This document shows positions 15,475 through 24,006 of a DNA stretch of 34,866 nucleotides, one piece after another (position 1 is the first letter of the stretch; each line of letters opens with the position of its first letter). The translations under genes and the position numbers were made by a program. The notes below the pieces were generated by a model that was not told the origin of the DNA, made no database searches, and was given only the letters and a program-made list of their open reading frames with translations. The DNA comes from Nocardia blacklockiae (GTDB taxonomy: Bacteria; Actinomycetota; Actinomycetes; Mycobacteriales; Mycobacteriaceae), in NCBI RefSeq assembly GCF_015477355.1, contig NZ_JADLRJ010000024.1:1-34866 (forward strand). Direction: 5' to 3'.

Positions 15475-16352
15475 CGCTTGTACTCCCTTGCCATGATTCG
15501 CAGCAGGTCCCGACTACCAGCCACGTCCAGCGCCGCTCCTTGCAGCCGTTCGAACGCCTGCGTGTACCGCTGAACGATACCGACCTTCTCGCTGTACATG
15601 TCACTGCTGTACCCCTCGGCGTACACCGTCGTCGGCTCGATCGGCCGCCCTCTGCCATCGGTCCCGAACTCCAGGACGACGAAGGGCCCGATTTGGTCGC
15701 CTGTGGGCATCCCCGCCGAGAACCGGAGGACGCGAATCGACACGTTCTCCAGCGTGCTGGCATCGGCTAGGTGCCGAAGTTGTGCTGCCATGACCGTAGA
15801 ATCGCCGATGACCCGGCGCAACACAGTTTCCGAGAGAACAACGTCCAACTTGGTAGGCTTGATTTTCCGTGTGATCAGTTGTTGCCGTCTCATGCGGGGT
15901 TGGACTCTGCTTTCTATGTCCGCATCGCTTTCGTCTGGGAACGCGTTGCGGACAAGGACGCGTGCGTAGTCCGCAGTTTGAAGGAGTCCGGGCACCAGGT
16001 CGGGCTGATAGGTCCTCAGAGTGTGGGCTGCCGACTCCAATCCCATGTAGGCGCTGAAGGTCGACGGAATCGCGTTGCCGTACTCGTGCCACCACGACTT
16101 CTCCGTGCCTTCTTGCGCGAGTGCGCGCAGCACCGCTGCTGTCTCGGCATCGATTCCGTAGATCTCGATCAGGCCGTCGAGGTCACGGAGGCGGATCTTT
16201 TGGTTCTCGCCCTTCTCCATGCGTTGAAGCGTGCTCTTGCCCCACTCCATCAACGCCGCAGCTTCTTCCAGCGTCATCCCCACGGCCTCACGCGCATCCC
16301 GTAGCTTTCGGCCCAGCTGGCGGCGGGTGATGCTGCTATCGCGGTCTGGCAA
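15471..16352 (-). CDS. XRE-family regulator with DUF5753 domain
   Basis: The protein has an N-terminal helix-turn-helix (LGRKLRDAREAVGMTLEEAA, then KSTLQRMEKGE). A DUF5753 domain covers the rest, with the usual EY-like segment (WWHEYGNAIPSTF), LVPGLLQTADYARV and VSETVLRR-like strands. I place the start at TTG 16352 (293 aa, the normal family size) because AAGGGGAAG lies just upstream and a promoter plus palindrome fall between 16385 and 16412. The upstream ATG at 16418 would sit above the predicted transcription start and has no ribosome-binding site. WhiJ-type regulators of this family work with DUF397 partners such as the next gene. Autorepression is inferred from the operator. Confidence 0.85.
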   Translation of the reverse strand: MPDRDSSITRRQLGRKLRDAREAVGMTLEEAAALMEWGKSTLQRMEKGENQKIRLRDLDGLIEIYGIDAETAAVLRALAQEGTEKSWWHEYGNAIPSTFSAYMGLESAAHTLRTYQPDLVPGLLQTADYARVLVRNAFPDESDADIESRVQPRMRRQQLITRKIKPTKLDVVLSETVLRRVIGDSTVMAAQLRHLADASTLENVSIRVLRFSAGMPTGDQIGPFVVLEFGTDGRGRPIEPTTVYAEGYSSDMYSEKVGIVQRYTQAFERLQGAALDVAGSRDLLRIMAREYKR

Positions 16353-16384
16353 GGTCTTCCCCTTCCGGGACAGCGTCGGTTCCC

Positions 16385-16440
16385 GATTCGGGAACGTTCC
16401 CGAATCATTATCGGGCATGTTCCAGGGTTTTTGGGAACGT
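16385..16440 (-). promoter_or_regulatory. promoter with palindromic operator for the DUF5753 regulator
   Basis: A perfect 22-bp palindrome (core TTCGGGAACGTTCCCGAA) spans 16385-16406. On the minus strand it is directly preceded by GATAAT (16407-16412), a good -10 element, so the palindrome would cover the transcription start. A second, degenerate copy of the core (GGGAACGT) lies at 16433-16440, 43 bp away, about four helical turns. This layout is typical of a repressor site. No clear -35 was found. Confidence 0.6.
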
Positions 16441-16784
16441 TTTTTGGATTCCCATTTTCCACTTCCGCTCCGGTGGTTCGCCGTGTGTGCTGGTGATGCG
16501 TCCGGCGGGTGGTCGCTGATCCTGTCCCACGGTGGCCGCCCGTCGCGCAGCAACAAAGTTGAAGCTCACCTCTCCAAGGCGAGACCTGAAAACGGATGCG
16601 CGACAACGTGTTAGCCATGTTGGGCGCATCTACTAACCCCAGAGAGTCGAGGTCCAGGTGACTCAAGCAAGCGTAATGGCCGTGACGGCGCGCCAGGAAG
16701 CCGCACCGAAACGTCTCCCTGTGCCAATAGAGGCTCGCGTGTCCCGAAATCCATATCTGCACAACCCTATTCGGAAGGCCTACC

Positions 16785-17435
16785 ATGACCGCCACAGCGC
16801 ATCGGCAGGACTGCTCAGCCTCCATTCACGGTCAACGACCAAAAGCGATGGGATTCGACATCTCCCTGTTGGATGCCCCGCGCCGTCGAAGTCGGATCCA
16901 GCAGCACGCTGAGCACCTCGGCTACCGGTATCTGTACACGGTGCGCCCGCCGAAGGGGCACGGCGACCCGGTCGGGTACGCGATCAACATCGCCGCAGGC
17001 ATCCACGCCGCCGCGATCGTCGTGTACGACCTGGAAGTGGTCGGGCACAGTCCCGCGCGGATCTGCGCGCGGTTCGACCTCGAAACGGTATGTCCTGGCG
17101 AGACGTGGTCTCGGGCGATTCCACCGCTAGCCGCCCCGGAAGCGCATGGGCTTCCGGACTGGAAGCTCGCGCCGGCCGAGGCGCACCGGTTGTTCCGGTT
17201 GCATATTGAGTGCCGCGTGGTGGAGTGCCCGCGCAAGGCCGCTGCGGTCCGGTGCTTGGTGAACGCGGGAAAGCTCAAGCTGGCGGCCACAACGCCACGA
17301 CAGCGTGCCGAGGCCCGCGGTATCGCGTGGGAGTCGCTCGCTGCCGGTCGACCGCGTATGTCGAACGAAACGTTGACGATGCTCGGGGCGCTGGACGGCC
17401 TTATCGACGAGATGCGCGGTGTCGCGCACCGGTAG
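16785..17435 (+). CDS. actinobacterial unknown protein (216 aa)
   Basis: I recognise the general type but not a function. The sequence LGYRYLYTVRPPKGHGDPVGYAI followed by AAIVVYDLEVVG recurs in hypothetical proteins of Nocardia-like genomes, often near regulators. About residues 130-165 hold CRVVECPRKAAAVRCLVNAGKL, which could bind metal through its cysteines. The C terminus is helical. The start at ATG 16785 follows GGAAGG seven bases upstream. The gene is read away from the DUF5753 regulator and shares its intergenic region, so it may be one of its targets. Confidence 0.7.
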   Translation: MTATAHRQDCSASIHGQRPKAMGFDISLLDAPRRRSRIQQHAEHLGYRYLYTVRPPKGHGDPVGYAINIAAGIHAAAIVVYDLEVVGHSPARICARFDLETVCPGETWSRAIPPLAAPEAHGLPDWKLAPAEAHRLFRLHIECRVVECPRKAAAVRCLVNAGKLKLAATTPRQRAEARGIAWESLAAGRPRMSNETLTMLGALDGLIDEMRGVAHR

Positions 17436-17452
17436 TCAGAGAGCCGCTGGTG

Positions 17453-17740
17453 ATGGACGACGCGACGCGCGAGCACGTCACTGAGTGTGACGGCCTGGAG
17501 GCGAGTTGGACGCTGAACAGGCATGTCATCCGGATCAGCGGCGTGTACGACACGTCGGAGAACTTTCCGGTGGTGTCGTTGGACCAGGGCCCGTATCCCG
17601 ATCTTGCCGACGCGCGGAGCCGGTGGCCGAAGCTTGCGCGGTTGTGGGATGCGGTGCGCCACGACTATTGGTCGGCGATGGTCGGGCCGGGAATCTGTGG
17701 TCGGTCGGTGAGACCTGCCGCTGATGATCCCGCTGTCTGA
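17453..17740 (+). CDS. small unknown protein (95 aa)
   Basis: The start is ATG 17453, 18 bp after the previous stop, so the two are probably co-transcribed. The peptide begins MDDATREHVTECDGLEASW and contains HVIRISGVYDTSENFPVVSL and a helical segment ARLWDAVRHDYWSAMVG. No known domain or membrane segment is visible. A longer frame in phase starts at 17210, inside the upstream gene, and was not used. Confidence 0.55.
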   Translation: MDDATREHVTECDGLEASWTLNRHVIRISGVYDTSENFPVVSLDQGPYPDLADARSRWPKLARLWDAVRHDYWSAMVGPGICGRSVRPAADDPAV

Positions 17741-17864
17741 CGCTCGGAACCATCTGCGCTCGGTGCGTGCCTAGCTCATCCGCGGGATGTTGACCGTGCG
17801 TTCGCTCTCGACACCCCTATTCGTCACCTCGGCTTGCCTGCTGCGAGAAAGGAATAGCTTCGAC

Positions 17865-18683
17865 GTGGATTTCATCGTGGATATCGACGTGTCGGTTCCG
17901 CATCCTGCCCGGTTGTATGACTTCTACCTCGGTGGCAAGGACAACTATGACGCCGATCGTGAGTATGCCGAGCAAGTGGGGAAGGTGTTTCCCTCGGTGC
18001 GGCAGGCTGCGCACATCAATCGTGCGTTCACCCACCGGGCCACGGAATGCCTTGCCTGCCAGGGTGTCCGGCAGTTTCTCGACATCGGCACCGGTATCCC
18101 GACCGCGCCGAATCTGCATCAGGTCGCGCAACGGGTCGATCCGCGGGCGCGGGTGGTGTACGTGGACAACGACCCGATCGTGCTCGCCCACGCCCGCGCG
18201 CTGATGGCCAGCACGCCCGAGGGCCGCACCACTTATGTCCACGCCGACCTCACCCGGACCGAGCAGATCCTCGATGCCGCCGAGTTGAAGGACGTGCTGT
18301 GGCTGGGGGAGCCGGTGGCGGTGAGCCTGAACGCGGTGCTGCATTTCGTGCCCGATGACCAGGACCCCCACGACATCGTCGCGACCCTCCTCGACGCCGT
18401 CGTCTCCGGCAGCTACCTCGTGATCACCCATGCCACACCGGATTTCGACCCGGACACCTTCGCCGAGATCGAGCGCATCTACCGCAATGGCGGGATGGCG
18501 TGCCAGTTCCGCACCCGGGAGCAGATCGGCAGGTTTTTCACCGGCATGGACCTGGTGGACCCGGGACTGGTCCCACCGCATCGGTGGCGGCCCGGCCCGC
18601 TCGACCTCGGCCATCCCGGTAGCGACCTCACGCACCTGGATGCCCAGGTCGGACTGTACGCCGCGATCGCGAAGAAGCCCTGA
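17865..18683 (+). CDS. DUF574-type SAM-dependent methyltransferase
   Basis: The protein matches the actinobacterial Methyltransf_19 (DUF574) family: HPARLYDFYLGGKDNYDADR near the start, HINRAFTHRAT, the SAM-binding motif FLDIGTGIPTAPN, and VVYVDNDPIVLAHARAL for the acidic end of strand 2. The family has many paralogues in actinomycetes, mostly of unknown substrate, often beside conservon-type P450 genes as here. I place the start at GTG 17865, about 20 residues before the first motif; AAAGGA lies eleven bases upstream. The longer start at 17787 adds a Ser/Leu-rich stretch not seen in the family. Confidence 0.88.
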   Translation: MDFIVDIDVSVPHPARLYDFYLGGKDNYDADREYAEQVGKVFPSVRQAAHINRAFTHRATECLACQGVRQFLDIGTGIPTAPNLHQVAQRVDPRARVVYVDNDPIVLAHARALMASTPEGRTTYVHADLTRTEQILDAAELKDVLWLGEPVAVSLNAVLHFVPDDQDPHDIVATLLDAVVSGSYLVITHATPDFDPDTFAEIERIYRNGGMACQFRTREQIGRFFTGMDLVDPGLVPPHRWRPGPLDLGHPGSDLTHLDAQVGLYAAIAKKP

Positions 18684-18758
18684 CAGGGCACGACGGCAGA
18701 TAACCGCCACGCGGTGAATTGTGTTGCCCGATAACCAGATCGAGAAAGTGGAGAACCA

Positions 18759-18890
18759 TTGAGTAAGAACAGCGCGGGTGCGCGCCCGATGGCGGTGCCT
18801 GTTGGCTCCGGCAGAAGTCAGGCGCACCTGCCCGGTGGCCGGACGCATTCGAGTGTGGCTGGGGCGCAACGGGGCAGAGGGGTGTCGTGA
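18759..18890 (+). CDS. possible small peptide gene (43 aa) before the P450 remnant
   Basis: A TTG at 18759 follows GTGGAG five bases upstream and opens a 43-aa frame beginning MSKNSAGARPMAVPVG, rich in Gly, Ser and Arg. Its stop overlaps the GTG start of the P450 gene by four bases (GTGA). This coupling and the ribosome-binding site argue for translation; the amino acid sequence is low in complexity and resembles no family I know. It could also be a chance frame in a leader. Confidence 0.4.
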   Translation: MSKNSAGARPMAVPVGSGRSQAHLPGGRTHSSVAGAQRGRGVS

Positions 18891-19756
18891 CGTCACCGTT
18901 GAGCACGGACTCCGAACCTCGGTGGGACCTGAGTACGCCGGAGTTCGCGGCCGACCCGCATCGGGCGTACCGCGAGATGCGGGAGCGTTTCGGGTCGCTG
19001 GTGCCGGTGTGGCTGGCACCGGGGGTGCCCGCGACATTGGTGATCGGATACCGGCATGCGGTCCAGATCCTCGCCGACGACGAGCAGTTCCCGGCTGACC
19101 CGCGCGCGTGGCAGCGCGGTGTGCCGGAGGGGTGTCCGGTGAAGCCCTTGCTGGAGCACCGTGACAACGCTTTGCGTAACGCGGGCGATGAACACCGCCG
19201 GTATCGCACGTCGATTGTGGCGGCGTTGGAGTCGGTAGACCGGTACATGGTGGAGAAGGCGGTCGATCGGGCCGCGGAGCAGTTGATCAACCGGTTCTGC
19301 GAGGCCGGCGAGGCCGAGCTGGTCGGCGGGTACGCGCTGCCGCTGTCGTTCGCGGTGATGTGCGAGCTGCTGGGCCTGCCGGACGCGGCGGCGCGGCGGG
19401 CGTGGGCGGAGATGGCGGCGATCCTCGACGGCGTCCACGGGGCGGGGGAGCGGTTCGCCGCGGGCTTGTACGAGGTCGTCCGCCGTAAACGCGGCGCGCT
19501 GGGTGGGGACATGATGTCGCGGTTGATCACCCACCCGGCCGGGCTCACGGATGAGGAGGTGGTGGCGCAGACGGCGCTGCTGCTGGGTCCGGGCACCGAG
19601 CCGATGGCGAACCTGATCACCAACGCGGTGCGGCTGGTGCTGGCTGCCACCCGCAACCAAACATCCTGCGACACAAGTAATCCCACGACTTATGGAGCCC
19701 ATCATGACCGACTTCTACACCGCGCCGATCCTCGAACCCGGCTGCCGCCCAGGTGA
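18887..19756 (+). pseudogene. cytochrome P450, truncated (conservon / CYP157-like)
   Basis: The first 250 residues read as a P450 of the kind found in conservon loci (CYP157-like). It has FAADPHRAYREMRERFG, RYRTSIVAALESVDRYM, and the I-helix region LLLGPGTEPMANLITNA, where the usual acid-Thr pair is altered. After about position 19650 the homology stops. The ExxR motif, the meander and the haem-binding Cys loop (FGxGxHxCxG) are absent. The frame runs on for 30 unrelated residues into the next gene. The 3' half was evidently deleted, with the upstream sequence of the lipase-like gene now fused to the break. It cannot bind haem in the normal way. Confidence 0.85.
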
Positions 19757-20849
19757 TCTGGTGAGGATGCGCCCGGCGTTCGTCCCCCCGTTGCCGAATG
19801 CGGCGGCGGCCTGGCAGATCCTGTACGTGTCCACCACCTCCCGTGGGGAACTGATCCCCGCCTCGGGGATCGTGATCCTGCCCGACACCACCAGCGACGC
19901 CCGCCCCGCCGTGGAGGCGTTACTGGTGTACTACCCGCCGTTTCGCGGGCTGGGCGGGCCGTGCGCGCCGTCGCGGTCACTGGTTGTCGGGGCCAACCCC
20001 GACAGCCCCGATATCGTCGTGCCCGCCGAGGCGCTGGCGCGCGGCTGGGCGGTGGCGGTGCCCGACGGCGAGGGCCTCGGCGTCACCGGGCTGGGACCGC
20101 ACACCTTCCTCGCCGCCCGTGCCGGCGGGCAGCACGTCCTCGACCTCGCCCGCGCCGCCCAGCTCGTCCCCGACCTCGACACCGACGACCGCGAGCCCCC
20201 ACCGATGCCCGTAGTGGCCTGGGGGTACGCCGACGGCGGCCGGGCGGTCGCGGCAGCAGGAGAGCTGGCCCCGCGCTACGCCCCGGAGCTAGCACTGCGC
20301 GGCCTCTGCGCGGGTGCGGTCGTCTCGGACCTCGCCGCGGTCGCGCCCGCGGTGAGTACGGGGGCGTATGCGGTGCTCGGTGTGGCCGGGCTGATCGGTT
20401 TGGCGCAGGCGTATCCGGATCTGCGGCTGCGGGATGTGCTGAACGAGGAGGGGCAGAGGTTGGCCGAGCAGGCCGACACCCTCACCGGCGAACAGTTGAT
20501 GGACTGGTATCGCGAGCCGCTGGCGCACTGGTGCCACCGCCCCGATCCCTGGAACGAGCCACGCTGGCGCGACCTACTGGCCATGGAGACCCTCGCCCAC
20601 CTCGCGCCAACAGCACCCCTGCACCTCTACCACGGCAGTAACGACCAGGTCGTTCCCGTAGAGGCTGGGCGGCGCACCATGATCGCCTACCGCCAGCGCG
20701 GCGCGGCGGTGACTTGGCGCGAGTACCCGACCGGTCACACCGGCGCAGCCATCGACGCGATCGGGGAAGGCTTCGCCCGCCTCGGCGAGGACCTCGCCGA
20801 CCCAGCGAACCTCGGCCCGGCCGGTCCCGGCCGCGCCGCGCCCGCGTGA
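19704..20849 (+). CDS. secretory-lipase-like alpha/beta hydrolase lacking the catalytic serine
   Basis: The 381-aa protein resembles the LIP (secretory lipase) family of actinomycetes. After an N-terminal strand (FYTAPIL) it has ILYVSTTSRGE, AEALARGWAVAVPDGEG, and the nucleophile elbow. The elbow reads WGYADGGRA instead of the expected GYSxGG, so the catalytic Ser is Ala (codon GCC). The later Asp (HGSNDQVVP) and His (PTGHTGA) of the triad are present. There is no signal peptide, unlike most family members. It may be a catalytically dead binding protein. The ATG at 19704 has GGAG seven bases upstream; an ATG four codons earlier does not. Confidence 0.75.
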   Translation: MTDFYTAPILEPGCRPGDLVRMRPAFVPPLPNAAAAWQILYVSTTSRGELIPASGIVILPDTTSDARPAVEALLVYYPPFRGLGGPCAPSRSLVVGANPDSPDIVVPAEALARGWAVAVPDGEGLGVTGLGPHTFLAARAGGQHVLDLARAAQLVPDLDTDDREPPPMPVVAWGYADGGRAVAAAGELAPRYAPELALRGLCAGAVVSDLAAVAPAVSTGAYAVLGVAGLIGLAQAYPDLRLRDVLNEEGQRLAEQADTLTGEQLMDWYREPLAHWCHRPDPWNEPRWRDLLAMETLAHLAPTAPLHLYHGSNDQVVPVEAGRRTMIAYRQRGAAVTWREYPTGHTGAAIDAIGEGFARLGEDLADPANLGPAGPGRAAPA

Positions 20850-20945
20850 CCGCAGTGCCGCGTACGTCCCGCTTCCCTGCGCACGACCGCGCGGGCGGGT
20901 TCGGGCGACGCTCGATCGCAGCTGCCGATTCGGAGGTGAAATAGG

Positions 20946-21680
20946 TTGGCCCGCAACGACAACGGTCCCGCCGAGCAGTGGGGCCCGCCGCTCACCCCTC
21001 CAGATCCCGAACTCGATGATGACCGTGAACTCGACCTCGACGCCACCCCGCCGCCGAGCACCGATCCAGCGCCGCCAGCCGCGGAGACCGACTGGTTCCG
21101 GCTGCCCGAACCGGACCGCCACCAACACCCTTCGCCGCGCGTGCGGCGCGGAGCAGGGCACGGCCTGCCCGTGCGTGGCTGGGTGGCCCTTGCCGCCCTG
21201 ATCGCAGTGACCATCGGGATGCTCGCCGCCACCCGAACCACCCACCAGCCCGGCCAGGACACCGGGACAGGCGCCTCGCTCGCGGCCCCGGCGGCCACCA
21301 CGACCACGGGCGCAGGCGGCGCGTGCGCGGGCCTGTCCGGGCCGGTGGTCACCGATCGAAGCGGCGACACGACCACGGTCGCGGGCGTGATCGCCGCATT
21401 CGAAGCCGCCTACTACATCGGCCGCTCCGCCGAGGAAGCACTGCGGGTCGTGGCCCCCGAGGCCGGGATCACCGCGCAGGCCCTGGCCGACGGGATCGCC
21501 TCGATCCCAGCGGGCACCACGCACTGTGTCGCGATCACCCCGCTCGGCGCGAACACAGCCAACGTCCACATCGTGGAGATGCATCCGGACGGGCAACGCA
21601 TGGACTACCTCCAGGTGGTCAATACCCGCCCGACTCCGGGCGGGGGCCTGCTGATCATCAACTTCCAGGCGCAGTCATGA
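20946..21680 (+). CDS. membrane-anchored protein, conjugation-locus type
   Basis: The TTG start is set by a strong GGAGGTGA ribosome-binding site nine bases upstream. The 244-aa protein has a 75-residue acidic and Pro-rich cytoplasmic part, one membrane helix at about residues 78-95 (GWVALAALIAVTIGMLAA), and an external domain. That domain holds C in GGACAGLSGP, a helical stretch FEAAYYIGRSAEEALRV, and ends in NTRPTPGGGLLIINFQ. Similar proteins (DUF8176-like, as far as I can judge) occur in actinobacterial plasmid and integrative-element transfer regions. It precedes the ParA-SARP gene by 67 bp and is probably co-transcribed with it. Confidence 0.65.
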   Translation: MARNDNGPAEQWGPPLTPPDPELDDDRELDLDATPPPSTDPAPPAAETDWFRLPEPDRHQHPSPRVRRGAGHGLPVRGWVALAALIAVTIGMLAATRTTHQPGQDTGTGASLAAPAATTTTGAGGACAGLSGPVVTDRSGDTTTVAGVIAAFEAAYYIGRSAEEALRVVAPEAGITAQALADGIASIPAGTTHCVAITPLGANTANVHIVEMHPDGQRMDYLQVVNTRPTPGGGLLIINFQAQS

Positions 21681-21747
21681 CGCCCGCGCTCCTCGCCACC
21701 ACGCCGCCGCCTGTCCTCGCATCGGGCCCGACCTGTCCCGTGCTGGT

Positions 21748-23763
21748 GTGATGTCTTCGGCCGCAGCGTATTTCGCCCGCACGGATGGCCGTGGACTGCT
21801 GATCGCGGTGGCCGGTGCCGGGCCCGGATCGGGAGTCACCACTACCGCGGTCGCGCTCGCGCGGGCCTGGCCCGGACCCGAACTCGCCGTCGTGGTCGAG
21901 GCGAACCCAGCGGGCGGGCATCTCGCCGAGGCGAGGGGAGCCAACCCGCACCGGGGTCTGGCGAGCATGGCCCGCGCCGCCGCTGCGGGCGATCGCGCCG
22001 CGTCGGCGCTGACCGAGCACCTGCAACAGTTGCCCGGCGGCGTCGCCTACCTCGCCTCGACACCCGGCCCCGACCCGGGCCCGCGCGCGGCCTGGACGAC
22101 CGCGATGCTCACCGGCACCTCCCGCGACCAGCCCACCCGGGACGTCCCGAGCTGGCAAGGCAGCGGTGTCACGGTGATCGTCGACTGCGGGGCTCCTGAG
22201 CCGGGGTCGGTGACTGCCTCGATTCTTGCCCGCGCGGACGCGCGTCTGCTCGTCGTCCATCCCGGCCTGCACGACCCGTACGAGGCCCGGCGTCGGCTCC
22301 TCGCCCTCACCGACCCCGGCCCCTTGCGCGGGATCCTGCTCATCGACTCCCGCCCCGGCAGCGACTACGAGACTGCCCTGGCACTGCCCGTGATGGCCCG
22401 CCTGCCGTACCACCCGGCATCGGCCACGGCGATCGTTCACCGCACGCTCCGGATCCGCCGCAACCGGCTCCTGTCCGCCGCCCGGACCGTCGTCGCCGTC
22501 GTCGAATCCCACCTCCGCCCAGCCTCCCCTGAACCCCCAGCAGCCGCCACAGGCCACCAGTACGCCCGTCCGGGCGCGCGGCGTCGTGTCCGTCTGCCCG
22601 GCTACCGCGCGGCCCGGCCCAGGATCTACGGCATCGACCTCCCCGCCGGCCTCACCCCGCGCCCCGACCCGGGCCCACAGGCCCCGCCCCGCCCGACGCC
22701 ATCCCGGACACCACCGCACAGTTCCCTCCACGGCACCGGCCACGCGAGCAACGGCACCCGCGCCGCACCCGAGGCTGCTCCCGGAAAGCCTGCACCGCCG
22801 CGGCCGAGGACACCGCACGCCGCTGCGCGCGCGGCCGGAGGGGACCGCGCACTCGCCGGCCCGCCACCTACCGCAGGCACGGAGGCGACCGCGACCGCGC
22901 CGGGCCCGCCCGAGGCCGCGGTCCCCGGCGCCGCCACAGGCACGCCCGAGCCGCAGGTGACTGCGCCGAGGCCACCCGCGCCGGTGCTGTCGGTCGAGGT
23001 GTTCGGGCCCCTGAAGGTCCTGTGGCACTCTCGCGACGGGTCCGGCACGGTGGAGATCACCCGGTCCTTGCGGCGCCGGGAGCGGGAACTGCTGATCCTG
23101 CTCGCGGTGCATCCGGCCGGGGCCACCCGCGACGCGGTGATCGACGCGCTGTGGCCCGAGCACACCTCGCGCCGCCCCGCCAACACCCTCAACACCGTCG
23201 TGTCCCGGCTGCGCAAGGCCATCAGCACCGCCGTTGCCGACACCGACACCGAATTCATCGCCAGCGACACCTCTCGCTACCGGCTCGCCCCCGGCGTCTG
23301 GGACGTGGACTACGTCGCGTTCGACACCGCCGTGAAGGCGCTGCGCGCCGCCACCGGGCGAACCGAGCAGGAGCGGGCCTGCCGCGCGATCCTGGGCGCG
23401 GCCGACGGCATCCTGGGCGAGGAACTCACCGCGGACTGGATTGCCCCGATCCGCGAACACGCCCGCCGGGATCGCCTCAAAGCGCTCGGGAAACTCTGTT
23501 CGATGTTGATCGGCACCGACCCCGATCAAACCCTCGCACTGCTGGAAACAGCCATGATCATCGATCCGACCAACGAGCCGATCTACCAAGACATTCTGCG
23601 CCTGCACGCCCGCCTGGGCGAACGCGCCGTCATCAAACCGACCGTCGAGTTACTCAAACGCTGCCTCGAATCCATCGGAGATATCCCGACACAACACACA
23701 CTCGACATCGCCAAGGCCCTCCGCGACCGTGAACCCCGCCACCGCGATACCTATATGGACTAA
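21748..23763 (+). CDS. ParA/MinD-like ATPase fused to a SARP-type regulator with BTAD
   Basis: The 671-aa protein combines two parts. Residues 15-260 are a ParA/MinD-like region: AGAGPGSGVTTTAVALA is a deviant Walker A loop, with GSGVTTT in place of GKGGVGKST, and VTVIVDCGAPEPG is the Walker B region. A Pro/Ala-rich linker of about 150 residues follows. From about 412 there is a SARP-like winged helix (VEVFGPLKVLW, RERELLILLAVHPAG, DALWPEH, NTLNTVVSRLRKA) and a bacterial transcriptional activation domain to the end. Such BTAD proteins are seen at the end of actinobacterial conjugation operons. The Walker A lysine is not seen, so ATP hydrolysis is doubtful. Start GTG 21748 or ATG 21751; neither has a strong ribosome-binding site. 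Confidence 0.8.
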   Translation: MMSSAAAYFARTDGRGLLIAVAGAGPGSGVTTTAVALARAWPGPELAVVVEANPAGGHLAEARGANPHRGLASMARAAAAGDRAASALTEHLQQLPGGVAYLASTPGPDPGPRAAWTTAMLTGTSRDQPTRDVPSWQGSGVTVIVDCGAPEPGSVTASILARADARLLVVHPGLHDPYEARRRLLALTDPGPLRGILLIDSRPGSDYETALALPVMARLPYHPASATAIVHRTLRIRRNRLLSAARTVVAVVESHLRPASPEPPAAATGHQYARPGARRRVRLPGYRAARPRIYGIDLPAGLTPRPDPGPQAPPRPTPSRTPPHSSLHGTGHASNGTRAAPEAAPGKPAPPRPRTPHAAARAAGGDRALAGPPPTAGTEATATAPGPPEAAVPGAATGTPEPQVTAPRPPAPVLSVEVFGPLKVLWHSRDGSGTVEITRSLRRRERELLILLAVHPAGATRDAVIDALWPEHTSRRPANTLNTVVSRLRKAISTAVADTDTEFIASDTSRYRLAPGVWDVDYVAFDTAVKALRAATGRTEQERACRAILGAADGILGEELTADWIAPIREHARRDRLKALGKLCSMLIGTDPDQTLALLETAMIIDPTNEPIYQDILRLHARLGERAVIKPTVELLKRCLESIGDIPTQHTLDIAKALRDREPRHRDTYMD

Positions 23764-23958
23764 GGCTGACAAAAAGACTTGGTCCGGAATATGTTCGGCG
23801 GCGCACGACCCGAGAATTCGAATGAATAGCCGCCTCCGGACCTTTCGACGATATTCCGGACTCGGCCGCGGAAAGGTGGATTCGATGTCGAGCGCGTGCT
23901 CACAGACCGCGCGGTGGTCCTCGCTCCGACGAGGCGAGACCGTCCTCGTCCAGGTGGT

Positions 23959-24006
23959 GCCGATACGGGGGCCGATACGGGGGCCGTTAGGTGGGCCGAT
24001 ACGGGG
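23959..24006 (+). repeat. four tandem 12-bp repeats
   Basis: The unit GCCGATACGGGG occurs exactly at 23959-23970, 23971-23982 and 23995-24006; 23983-23994 (GCCGTTAGGTGG) is a degenerate copy (9 of 12). A fifth, weaker unit starts at 24007 (GCCGCTTGAG). The even spacing of little over one helical turn resembles iterons or a regulator-binding array. Confidence 0.75.

Noticed and set aside
16416-16418. ATG as start of the DUF5753 regulator
   Set aside because: No ribosome-binding site; it lies upstream of the predicted transcription start and would make the protein longer than the family.
21658-23607. 649-aa minus-strand frame
   Set aside because: It is Gly/Arg-rich and opposes the ParA-SARP gene, which has clear domains.
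23959-24006. CRISPR array
   Set aside because: The units are only 12 bp, directly adjacent, without unique spacers.
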